9,063 nucleotides of DNA from Streptococcus oralis. GTDB taxonomy: Bacteria; Bacillota; Bacilli; Lactobacillales; Streptococcaceae. Position 1 is the stretch's first letter. Every line of letters starts with the position of its first letter. Below, piece after piece: positions 1 through 5,117 of this stretch. The notes under the pieces were generated by a model. The model was not told the origin of the DNA, did no database searches, and saw only the letters and a program-made list of their open reading frames with translations. The stretch spans positions 1-9,063 of the forward strand of contig CALHBZ010000263.1 in the NCBI GenBank assembly GCA_937930605.1, in the 5' to 3' direction. Both the position numbers and the translations under genes were made by a program.

Positions 1-487
1 CAGAATTATAGACAACTGTCCGTGCCACATTATACTCCAATGCTACACGCTGAGCAATATTTCCCCCCAATGAATGTCCAGTCAATGTGATATTTTTACC
101 GTACTTTGATTGAATTCGTTCATAGAATTTAAATGCTTCATCATAATGATATCCTCTTGCAAACCCAATACTTATAATATCCGTCTTAAAATCTGTAGGA
201 AAGTCGGTGCTAGGATTCGTACCAGTGTATGCAATAATCACCTCTCCACTATTTTTATCTAAAAAGGCTGTCCCACTAGTCCCAGTTAATGCATCTCTGA
301 AATCATCAAGATATTCTAGATTATCAGGTATAACCTTCCTTCTTTGTGCATCTTTCACTCGCTCTTGAGCAGAAATATCTGGAAATGCAAATTCAGGACG
401 TTCAGCTCTCCCTTTTTCAAACTCATAAGTCAAATTTGCTGCATCTAGAGTAGCAATTCCACTGTTCACATATTTTTCATCTTTCAT
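1..487 (-). CDS. Lipase-like alpha/beta hydrolase, N-terminal part (runs off the left edge)
   Basis: This is an open reading frame of 162 codons with no stop before the window edge, so the C-terminal part is missing. ATG at 487 is preceded by AAGGAAA (492-498) at 4-nt spacing and lies 11 nt after the stop of the lipoprotein gene upstream, so the two are probably translated from one mRNA. There is no signal peptide or membrane segment. The segment EVIIAYTGTNPSTD (about residues 82-95) looks like the oxyanion-strand region of class 3 lipases. TLTGHSLGGNIA (134-145) is the nucleophile elbow of the alpha/beta hydrolase fold, with Ser139 as the likely nucleophile. The catalytic Asp and His would lie beyond the edge. 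The family resembles Mbeg1-like/DUF2974 or lipase class 3 proteins. A lipase domain at the N-terminus without a signal peptide next to lipoproteins recalls the type VII-secreted lipase TslA of S. aureus. Hydrolase fold is confident; substrate and export are inference. Confidence 0.85.
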   Translation of the reverse strand, partial: MKDEKYVNSGIATLDAANLTYEFEKGRAERPEFAFPDISAQERVKDAQRRKVIPDNLEYLDDFRDALTGTSGTAFLDKNSGEVIIAYTGTNPSTDFPTDFKTDIISIGFARGYHYDEAFKFYERIQSKYGKNITLTGHSLGGNIAQRVALEYNVARTVVYNS

Positions 488-498
488 TTTATTTCCTT

Positions 499-1161
499 TT
501 AATTTGATACCGTTTCTATAAATGTATAAACATTATCATAGTGAACAGTTATAGAATAATAGTAATAATCGTCTTTTCGATATGAGCTTCCAAAACCTAA
601 TGTCGCTTGTTCATTTTCAACTTTTTTAAAATACTGATTAATAGTTTGATTTCGAACTAAATAATCAATATCAAAAGCTCCATTGTTCCCATTATAACTT
701 TTGGCTTTCATAGATAACGAAGACAGAAAAGAGTGATCAATTGTTAGCTTTTGAAATAAAAATCCATCAAAAGGCCACAGTTCTTTCGCCTTCTTCTCAT
801 CAGAAAAGATAAATTCCCCGTTAATATAATCTACTTTTATAGTTTCTTCGGGCTTTTCAGTAATATCTTCAGAAGCACGTGTCTTAGTTAGAAGTCCAGA
901 AATCGTTTGATTGCTACTATCCCCTTGTAAAGTGATTTCGATAAGATAGGTTCCACGTTTTATATACACTTGATTTACTTTAAATCCCTCCGGAAATTGC
1001 TTAAACAAGTCAAAGAGATTTTCAGTTGGATAGACACGACTGACCTCAGAGACTTTATTCTCAATCCATTCTCGGCTATTCTTATTTTCTCCACATCCTG
1101 CCAATCCTATCATAATCAATCCTCCTAAAAGTAATATTGCGAAAAACGTGCGTTTTTTCAT
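499..1161 (-). CDS. Array lipoprotein 1, candidate immunity-type lipoprotein
   Basis: A 220-residue predicted lipoprotein. The signal peptide starts MKKR, has a hydrophobic stretch and ends in the lipobox LAGC with Cys23 as the lipidation site, so the protein should sit on the outer face of the membrane. ATG at 1161 is chosen because it has a strong GGAGAGG site just upstream and starts at the n-region; the longer frame from 1236 would begin upstream of the -10 box. Residues 24-60 (from GENKNSREW to QFPEGF) are nearly identical to the two paralogues upstream. The rest diverges, except for a FLFQKL block and a Tyr-rich C-terminal segment (YYYYSITVHYD) shared with array lipoprotein 3. I do not recognise the family. 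Its position directly before the intact hydrolase gene makes it the cognate partner candidate, possibly an immunity protein. Lipoprotein call is firm; role is inference. Confidence 0.85.
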   Translation of the reverse strand: MKKRTFFAILLLGGLIMIGLAGCGENKNSREWIENKVSEVSRVYPTENLFDLFKQFPEGFKVNQVYIKRGTYLIEITLQGDSSNQTISGLLTKTRASEDITEKPEETIKVDYINGEFIFSDEKKAKELWPFDGFLFQKLTIDHSFLSSLSMKAKSYNGNNGAFDIDYLVRNQTINQYFKKVENEQATLGFGSSYRKDDYYYYSITVHYDNVYTFIETVSN

Positions 1162-1215
1162 AACCCTCTCCTTATTTATGATATTCAACAAAATAGCTAA
1201 CCATAGTTCACTTAT

Positions 1216-1226
1216 AGTATACCATA
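1216..1226 (-). promoter_or_regulatory. Extended -10 promoter of array lipoprotein 1
   Basis: On the minus strand this reads TATGG followed by TATACT, an extended -10 (TRTGN-TATAAT type) of the kind common in streptococci. No convincing -35 is seen. It lies 54 nt upstream of the ATG at 1161 and directly after the truncated hydrolase start, so this copy can be transcribed on its own. The same element is repeated before lipoproteins 2 and 3. Confidence 0.65.
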
Positions 1227-1247
1227 AAAGCATCATTTCCTTGTATC

Positions 1248-1307
1248 TTATTCAAATTTATAAGTTAGATTAGAAGCATCTAAGGTCGGCACATTACTAT
1301 TTGGCAT
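1248..1307 (-). pseudogene. 19-codon remnant of a hydrolase gene start (copy A)
   Basis: ATG at 1307 opens a 19-residue frame, MPNSNVPTLDASNLTYKFE, closed by TAA at 1248-1250. Its last 11 residues match residues 14-24 of the hydrolase at 1-487 (LDAANLTYEFE) with two differences, and it occupies the same place relative to the lipoprotein gene before it. A Shine-Dalgarno sequence GGAGAAG (1312-1318) stands 4 nt before the ATG. The frame overlaps the last 11 nt of lipoprotein 2 in another frame. The intact gene continues with Lys-Gly where this copy has the stop, after which the promoter of lipoprotein 1 follows. I read it as the 5' end of a second hydrolase gene whose body was deleted; it could still be translated as a short peptide. 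Confidence 0.75.
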
Positions 1308-2013
1308 CTATCTTCTCCATACTCTTACTTTTTCCTGTTATAAGTTCTGAATGAGATATATTTTCTCCGTCAAAAACCACAGGATAACCGTATTCATAGC
1401 CAATAGTTGTAGAGTGGTCTGCACTAATAAAAAGGTCTAACGACTCACTTGATTGTATATGGAAGTAATCCTGAATAATTTTACTATTTACATTTTTATA
1501 AGTAATAGAAGCATCACCAGTCTCCCAATTATAGTACGTTTTTTTGAGTTCCAATTGAGACAAAATTGCTTTATTTAGTTCTAACTTTTGAAATAAAAAC
1601 TCATCATAGAACAAATCATCTTTAGAGACTTCTGGATTCAAAAATTCCAATCCTTTTTCAGTGTACACAATACGGCTTTCTAAAAGCACTTTTTCTTCAT
1701 AAGGATTACCTTGAGCTTCTATTCTTTTAAAATTGCCAGTTATTTCTTTTGTTTCTGCGTTTCCTACGAGTTCAATCTTCTGGTAACGAGAATAGTCCTT
1801 CGTCTCATCGTAAGTATCAATACTTCTAATCTCAAATCCCTCCGGAAATTGCTTAAACAAGTCAAAGAGATTTTCAGTTGGATAGACACGACTAACCTCA
1901 GAGACTTTGTTCTCAATCCATGCTCGACTGTTCTTATTTTCTCCACATCCTGCCAATCCTATCATTATCAATCCTCCTAAAAGTAATATTGCGAAAAACG
2001 CGCGTTTTTTCAT
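1297..2013 (-). CDS. Array lipoprotein 2, paralogue with divergent C-terminal part
   Basis: A 238-residue predicted lipoprotein with the same signal peptide design as its neighbours: MKKR, hydrophobic core, lipobox LAGC, Cys23. ATG at 2013 follows an AAGGAGAAGG ribosome binding site; the longer frame from 2088 would start upstream of the -10 box. Residues 1-60 are almost the same as in lipoproteins 1 and 3. From about residue 61 it departs: it carries a charged segment (SIDTYDETKDYSRYQKIEL), retains FLFQKLEL about midway, and ends in a basic tail (GKSKSMEKIDAK) instead of the Tyr-rich end of the other two. If these are immunity proteins, this copy should have a different specificity. Its 3' end carries the Shine-Dalgarno sequence and start codon of the truncated hydrolase frame that follows, which shows that the ancestral pair was translationally coupled. 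Family not recognised. Confidence 0.83.
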   Translation of the reverse strand: MKKRAFFAILLLGGLIMIGLAGCGENKNSRAWIENKVSEVSRVYPTENLFDLFKQFPEGFEIRSIDTYDETKDYSRYQKIELVGNAETKEITGNFKRIEAQGNPYEEKVLLESRIVYTEKGLEFLNPEVSKDDLFYDEFLFQKLELNKAILSQLELKKTYYNWETGDASITYKNVNSKIIQDYFHIQSSESLDLFISADHSTTIGYEYGYPVVFDGENISHSELITGKSKSMEKIDAK

Positions 2014-2067
2014 AACCTTCTCCTTATTTATGATATTCAACAAAATAGCTAACCCTAGTTCACTTAT

Positions 2068-2078
2068 AGTATACCATA
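2068..2078 (-). promoter_or_regulatory. Extended -10 promoter of array lipoprotein 2
   Basis: The minus strand reads TATGG-TATACT, identical to the element before lipoprotein 1, with the following leader also nearly identical down to the ATG at 2013. No clear -35. It lies just after the second truncated hydrolase start. Confidence 0.65.
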
Positions 2079-2100
2079 AAAGCAACAATTCCTTACTGTC

Positions 2101-2160
2101 TTATTCAAGTTCGTAAGTCAGATTAGAAGTATCTAAAGTTGGAATTTCACTATTGGTCAT
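2101..2160 (-). pseudogene. 19-codon remnant of a hydrolase gene start (copy B)
   Basis: ATG at 2160 opens MTNSEIPTLDTSNLTYELE, closed by TAA at 2101-2103. It has the same length and the same stop position as copy A and again matches residues 14-24 of the full hydrolase (LDAANLTYEFE). A perfect GGAGG (2167-2171) stands 6 nt upstream, inside the 3' end of lipoprotein 3, and the frame overlaps the end of that gene by 11 nt. The first eight residues differ from both copy A and the intact gene, so the remnants derive from distinct alleles rather than from one very recent duplication. Most likely a deleted hydrolase gene; translation into a short peptide remains possible. Confidence 0.75.
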
Positions 2161-2848
2161 TATATACCTCCGCATTTGATACCGTTTCTCTAAAATAATA
2201 GCCATCATTGTAATCTAGTAAAATTGAGTAGTAGTAATAACCCTCGTTTTGTAGAGAGCTTCCAATCTCTAGTACAGATGTTTCAGAATCGTTTTTATGA
2301 AAGTAATTATTAACTATTTCATTTTCTGTAAGATATAAAATACTAAAACCATTCGTCACGCTATTATACGATTTCTCTTTTAATCTTAACTTAGACAATT
2401 CAGTTTTATTTAAAGTCAACTTTTGAAATAAAAATCTGTCAAACTTCCATATTTTTTTAGCGGTTTCTTCATCAGAAAAAATAAATTTGTTGTCTACATA
2501 TTGAACACTTATTACCTCTTCTTCGCTTTTTGGTGCATCATCCTTCGCTGGAATTTTAGCAAGAGTACCCGTTATTGTATGCGATGTTGCATCACCTGTC
2601 AGCTTAATTTCTGTGATGAAATCGTCAATTCCATCATTTTTCTTTTTAAAATAGACTTGCTCAATATCAAACCCCTCCGGAAATTGCTTAAACAAGTCAA
2701 ACAGATTCTCGGTTGGATAGACACGACTAACCTCAGAGACTTTGTTCTCAATCCATTCTCGACTATTTTTATTTTCTCCACATCCTGTTAATCCTATCAT
2801 GATCAATCCCCCTAAAAGTAATATTGTGAGAAACATGCGTTTTTTCAT
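2150..2848 (-). CDS. Array lipoprotein 3, first gene of the array
   Basis: A 232-residue predicted lipoprotein (MKKR n-region, hydrophobic core, lipobox LTGC, Cys23). ATG at 2848 follows AAGGAGAAGG. The first 60 residues match the other two copies. The body is closer to lipoprotein 1 than to lipoprotein 2: both share a stretch around FIFSDE, FLFQKLT, a KSYN segment and a Tyr-rich end with ETVSN, after which this copy has eight extra residues (AEVYNDQ and preceding Asn context). It is the promoter-proximal member of the array and is followed by a truncated hydrolase start instead of a full partner, so it would be an orphan if these are immunity proteins. Family and function not recognised. Confidence 0.83.
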   Translation of the reverse strand: MKKRMFLTILLLGGLIMIGLTGCGENKNSREWIENKVSEVSRVYPTENLFDLFKQFPEGFDIEQVYFKKKNDGIDDFITEIKLTGDATSHTITGTLAKIPAKDDAPKSEEEVISVQYVDNKFIFSDEETAKKIWKFDRFLFQKLTLNKTELSKLRLKEKSYNSVTNGFSILYLTENEIVNNYFHKNDSETSVLEIGSSLQNEGYYYYSILLDYNDGYYFRETVSNAEVYNDQ

Positions 2849-2913
2849 AACCTTCTCCTTATTTATGATATTCAATAAAACAACTAATCATAGTTCCCTT
2901 ATAATATACCATA
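2668..2913 (-). repeat. Array repeat unit, copy 3 (promoter and 5' coding part only)
   Basis: Third copy, lacking the hydrolase remnant. It covers the extended -10, leader and codons 1-60 of lipoprotein 3. It is the most diverged of the three in the leader (GTTGTTTTATTG against GCTATTTTGTTG), which suggests that it is the oldest split. Confidence 0.7.
2903..2913 (-). promoter_or_regulatory. Extended -10 promoter of array lipoprotein 3
   Basis: The minus strand reads TATGG-TATATT, one base different from the two downstream copies. The sequence just upstream is unrelated to the truncated hydrolase starts and contains the 12-bp palindrome GCTTTTAAAAGC (2920-2931), so this marks the upstream limit of the repeated unit. 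Confidence 0.6.
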
Positions 2914-3023
2914 AAAGGGGCTTTTAAAAGCTACATCAATTAAACTAGATAAAATCTATTCTTTAGTCTACACAAGTTTAGAGTAAAAAATTAAATAAAA
3001 ATCCTTTTCAACCTATCATTCAA

Positions 3024-3047
3024 AAATATTAAGATCTTCAAATATTT
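3024..3047. promoter_or_regulatory. Inverted repeat in the divergent intergenic region, possible operator
   Basis: The arms AAATATT (3024-3030) and AATATTT (3041-3047) flank the 8-bp palindrome AAGATCTT (3031-3038), with only a 2-nt asymmetry (CA). It is not followed by a T-run on either strand in terminator position, so an operator is more likely than a terminator. AT-rich sequence produces such repeats easily, so this is tentative. Confidence 0.25.
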
Positions 3048-3122
3048 CCCAAAAACGCTTTGCATAAACTGAATTCCTCAATCAAACCTTTTTCTAATAA
3101 ATCATACAAAAAAGGAAGAGAA

Positions 3123-3131
3123 TGGTATAAT
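3123..3131 (+). promoter_or_regulatory. Extended -10 promoter of the plus-strand lipoprotein
   Basis: TGG followed by the consensus TATAAT (3126-3131), about 40 nt upstream of the ATG at 3172. No good -35 at the usual spacing, as expected for an extended -10 promoter. An AGAAGGAG ribosome binding site at 3158-3165 follows. Confidence 0.65.
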
Positions 3132-3171
3132 TGATAATATACAATAAACGTTTTTGTAGAAGGAGACTACC

Positions 3172-4152
3172 ATGAGAAAAAAGTTTAGAGTTTATTTTCT
3201 AACCACTGCTACAATTTTAGTATTTGGCCTCGTCGGCTGTTCATCTAATTCCTCAACTTCAGCTACTAATCATTCTGAGGCTTCACAAACGACTGAATCC
3301 TCGACCTACCATAAGAAAGATGTAACTGGTCCTGCTGCTTCATTTGACTGGAATGCCAAAGTTGAACCTACCAACTATGAGAGAACCTTTGTTGAAACAA
3401 ACAGTGGCAGTCAATTTAATAAAACTTTAGATCGGACTAAAGATGCGGCTGAGAATCTTGAAAAAAAGAAAAAGGAAATTTCGGATCCTAAGGTTCAAAC
3501 AGCCCTCAAAATAGTGGATGCCGTCTTTGTCAATCAAGAAAATCTTGACCTAGTTGTAAAATCAGCGGGTGCTAGTAATCAAGAAGAGTTATTTGATAAG
3601 ATTTGGAACGAATATTTAGTCCCTGAGTTGACTAAAATCCATCCGAATTTTTCAAATGATACCATCTTTGAGTATAAGGGAGAAAAATATCCTCTGAAAA
3701 TTTATGCACCAATGTTTTTCAAGGTCAACACCAATGCATTAGGAAAAGCAGGTGCCTATACTCTTGAGGACTATAAGGTAGAAGGCGACATGGTTTATTT
3801 GAAATTTATGTCCCCAGCTGTAGATACTTACCAATATGAAGTCAAAGCATCCTATCACACAGACAAACTTGAATTCTTTCGAGGAATGGTAGAAGAACAA
3901 CAAAAAATTCTAAACACAGACTATGCTAAAGCCATGAATATTCGTTTTGTATATCAATTGGCAGCTCTCGATTTTAAAGCGAATAACTATGTCGACTTAG
4001 AGGGAATGGATTATCTTGATCGCAACACTCATTACCTCGCCATAAAAGTGGATAATAATGGAGACGCTAGCCTTGATAATGAAAACCTCGCCAACCTTTT
4101 ACAAATTAGCATGAAGGCTTCAAATGAAGCCAATAAAGGAAAATTTGAATAA
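3172..4152 (+). CDS. Unrecognised streptococcal lipoprotein
   Basis: A 326-residue predicted lipoprotein. MRKKFR is the n-region, residues 7-19 are hydrophobic and the lipobox is LVGC with Cys23. A Ser/Thr-rich linker follows (about 24-47), as is usual for surface lipoproteins with a flexible tether. The body has a Lys/Glu-rich helical segment near 90-105 (EKKKKEI), then a mixed alpha/beta domain with YPLKIYAPMFFKVNTN and several Tyr-rich strands. No motif tells me its ligand or enzyme activity. AGAAGGAG at 6-nt spacing supports the start. It has its own promoter, is transcribed away from the array, and is followed after 30 nt by the insertion element, whose left-end hairpin could end its transcript. 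It shows no similarity by eye to the array lipoproteins apart from the signal peptide type. Confidence 0.8.
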   Translation: MRKKFRVYFLTTATILVFGLVGCSSNSSTSATNHSEASQTTESSTYHKKDVTGPAASFDWNAKVEPTNYERTFVETNSGSQFNKTLDRTKDAAENLEKKKKEISDPKVQTALKIVDAVFVNQENLDLVVKSAGASNQEELFDKIWNEYLVPELTKIHPNFSNDTIFEYKGEKYPLKIYAPMFFKVNTNALGKAGAYTLEDYKVEGDMVYLKFMSPAVDTYQYEVKASYHTDKLEFFRGMVEEQQKILNTDYAKAMNIRFVYQLAALDFKANNYVDLEGMDYLDRNTHYLAIKVDNNGDASLDNENLANLLQISMKASNEANKGKFE

Positions 4153-4182
4153 ATCTTTAAAGCATGAAAAAATCACCTAAAA

Positions 4183-4205
4183 TGACCTGCACCCCAAAAG
4201 TTAGA
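4183..4205 (+). repeat. Left terminal inverted repeat of the insertion element
   Basis: Starts TGACCTGCACCCC and continues AAAAGTTAGA. It pairs with the right end apart from two substitutions near the tip, one extra C and one internal T/C difference. Confidence 0.75.
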
Positions 4206-4235
4206 CAGAAAAAATCTAACTTTTGGGATGTTTTT
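4193..4235 (+). terminator. Hairpin at the insertion element left end, acting as terminator
   Basis: CCCAAAAGTTAGA (4193-4205) is perfectly complementary to TCTAACTTTTGGG (4215-4227), giving a 13-bp stem with a 9-nt loop, followed by ATG and then TTTTT (4231-4235). This can end the transcript of the lipoprotein gene that stops at 4152, and it would also shield the transposase from outside transcription, a known feature of some IS elements. The U-tract is offset by three bases, so efficiency is uncertain. Confidence 0.6.
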
Positions 4236-4238
4236 ATT

Positions 4239-4774
4239 ATGAAATTGAGTTATGAAGATAAAGTTCAGATCTATGAACTAGAAAACAAGGACAAAGCTTC
4301 AAGCAGCTTTCAAAAAGATTTGGAGTGGATGTTGCTGGTCTAAAGTACATGGTGACATTAATTGACCGTTATGGAATAGAAATCGTTAAAAAAGGGAAGA
4401 ATCGATACTATTCCCCAGAATTAAAACAAGAAATGATTGATAAAGTCCTACATGAAAACTGGTCTCAAGATAGAGTTTCTCTCGAATATGCTCTCCCAAA
4501 TCGTGGTATGCTTCCAAATTGGCTGGCGCAATACAAGAAAAACGGGTATACTATTGTTGAGAAAACAAGAGGGAGAGTACCTAAAATGGGACGTAAACGG
4601 AAGAAAACTTGGGAAGAAATGACAGAATTAGAACGACTTCAGGAGGAGAATGAACGCTTACGGACTGAGGTAGTCTACCTAAAAAAGTTAAAAGAGTTAG
4701 AGGAAAGGGAGGAAGCCCTAGAGCGAGAAAGGCAGAGACAGTTAGAGAAAGGGTTTCAGGAGGATTTCGACTAG
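4239..4774 (+). pseudogene. IS3-family transposase orfA, broken by a 1-bp deletion
   Basis: The frame starts [14 protein letters not shown] at 4239, the usual N-terminus of IS150-group orfA, and derails after the Leu codon ending at 4280. Restoring one base at 4280/4281 gives [19 protein letters not shown] and joins the frame that runs to TAG at 4772-4774, for a repaired length of 178 residues. Without repair the product stops at TAA after 34 residues. The joined product has two helix-turn-helix regions (around [16 protein letters not shown] and [21 protein letters not shown]) for binding the IS ends and a C-terminal Leu/Glu-rich coiled coil (from [12 protein letters not shown] onward) for multimerisation. 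The slippery heptamer for making the OrfAB fusion lies inside it at 4681. The translation pieces are clear; a sequencing error at 4280 is the only alternative to a true frameshift. Confidence 0.85.
4681..4687 (+). promoter_or_regulatory. Programmed -1 ribosomal frameshift site of the IS
   Basis: A-AAA-AAG, split exactly in the orfA reading frame (CTA AAA AAG), is the classic IS3-family slippery heptamer. The -1 frame is open from here through the orfB N-terminus ([13 protein letters not shown]), which fits production of an OrfAB fusion in the intact ancestor. Confidence 0.7.
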
Positions 4775-5069
4775 ATTTTCTTCTTGAAACAGCACGTCTA
4801 GCTCGCTCAACTTACTATGATTCCTAGAGAGTAATGGAATTCAAGCATCCATGTCACGCAAGGGTAACAGCCCAGACAATGGTATGACGGAGTCCTTCTT
4901 CGGTATTTTGAAATCGGAAATGTTTTACGGTTATGAGAAGTCGTTTCAGTCGCTTAAGCAATTGGAACAAGCCATTGTAGACTATATTGATTACTACAAC
5001 AATAAACGAATTAAAGTCAAACTAAAAGGACTTAGTCCTGTGCAATACAGAACTAAATCCTTTTCTTAA
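4687..5069 (+). pseudogene. IS3-family transposase orfB (DDE integrase domain), internally deleted
   Basis: The N-terminal piece reads [22 protein letters not shown] (from 4753), the usual start of the catalytic subunit in this group. At about 4818-4821 it jumps to a C-terminal piece, FLESNGIQASMSRKGN onward, ending KSFS-TAA at 5067-5069. The junction is out of frame, so the first piece stops at 4825. The retained part has SPDNGMTESFFGILKSE, which carries the last catalytic Glu of the DDE triad, and the YNNKR-KLKGLSPVQYR tail. The two catalytic Asp residues and most of the rve core, some 170-180 residues, are gone. The protein cannot be an active transposase. Confidence 0.85.
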
Positions 5070-5077
5070 ATTATTTA

Positions 5078-5099
5078 TCTAGCTTTTGGGGTCAGTACA
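5078..5099 (-). repeat. Right terminal inverted repeat of the insertion element
   Basis: On the minus strand it starts TGTACTGACCCC and continues AAAAGCTAGA, the partner of the left end. It lies only 18 nt beyond the stop codon of the minus-strand lipoprotein gene next door. Confidence 0.75.
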
Positions 5100-5117
5100 G
5101 CTACCTGACACTCTTCA

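Larger units (their letters stand above)
983..1307 (-). repeat. Array repeat unit, copy 1
   Basis: This stretch, covering the truncated hydrolase start, promoter, leader and first 60 codons of lipoprotein 1, is nearly the same as 1834-2160. From the promoter onward it also matches 2668-2913. Similarity falls off sharply at the codon after the PEGF motif. It is the constant half of a tandem duplication of about 0.84-0.85 kb period (start codons at 1161, 2013, 2848). Confidence 0.75.
1834..2160 (-). repeat. Array repeat unit, copy 2
   Basis: Second copy of the constant block: truncated hydrolase start, extended -10, leader and codons 1-60 of lipoprotein 2. It differs from copy 1 by scattered substitutions only, mostly in the first codons of the remnant and just after its stop. 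Confidence 0.75.
2914..3171. other. AT-rich divergent intergenic region
   Basis: 258 bp between the minus-strand array and the plus-strand lipoprotein. It holds the palindrome GCTTTTAAAAGC (2920-2931), an inverted repeat at 3024-3047, and the promoter and ribosome binding site of the plus-strand gene near its right end. I see no gene or RNA here. Confidence 0.6.
4183..5099 (+). mobile_element. Decayed IS3-family (IS150 group, IS861-like) insertion sequence
   Basis: 917 bp bounded by imperfect inverted repeats that both start TG. The left end (4183-4205) and the right end (5078-5099 on the minus strand) share the core ACCCCAAAAG-TAGA with a few mismatches and one indel. Inside are a frameshifted orfA and an orfB that has lost its middle. 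An intact relative would be about 1.4-1.5 kb, so roughly 0.5 kb is missing. No direct repeat of the target flanks the ends (AAA on the left, GCT on the right), which suggests an old insertion or later rearrangement. The element cannot make its own transposase but keeps both ends, so it might be moved by an intact copy elsewhere in the genome. Confidence 0.9.

Noticed and set aside
1162..1236. A 25-codon N-terminal extension of array lipoprotein 1 (and the similar ones before lipoproteins 2 and 3)
   Set aside because: The extended frame would begin upstream of the extended -10 box, while MKKR at 1161, 2013 and 2848 follows a strong ribosome binding site and starts a proper lipoprotein signal peptide.
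1711..2116. Plus-strand frames opposite array lipoprotein 2 (and similar ones at 2501-2927)
   Set aside because: They mirror the conserved lipoprotein coding sequence and recur only because the lipoprotein genes are repeated; their codon pattern is that of an antisense shadow.
983..2913. CRISPR array or tRNA/rRNA cluster as explanation for the repeats
   Set aside because: The repeats are about 250-330 bp long, lie within coding sequence and promoters, and have a period of about 840 bp; no short spaced repeats or tRNA-like folds are seen.
5091..5109. GTCAG/CTGAC inverted repeat at the IS right border as a terminator for the convergent genes
   Set aside because: Only 5-bp arms, no T-run on either strand and partly inside the IS end; likely chance.
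4170..5110. Target-site duplication of the insertion element
   Set aside because: Bases next to the ends differ (AAA on the left, GCT on the right). ACCT occurs on both sides but not at the borders.
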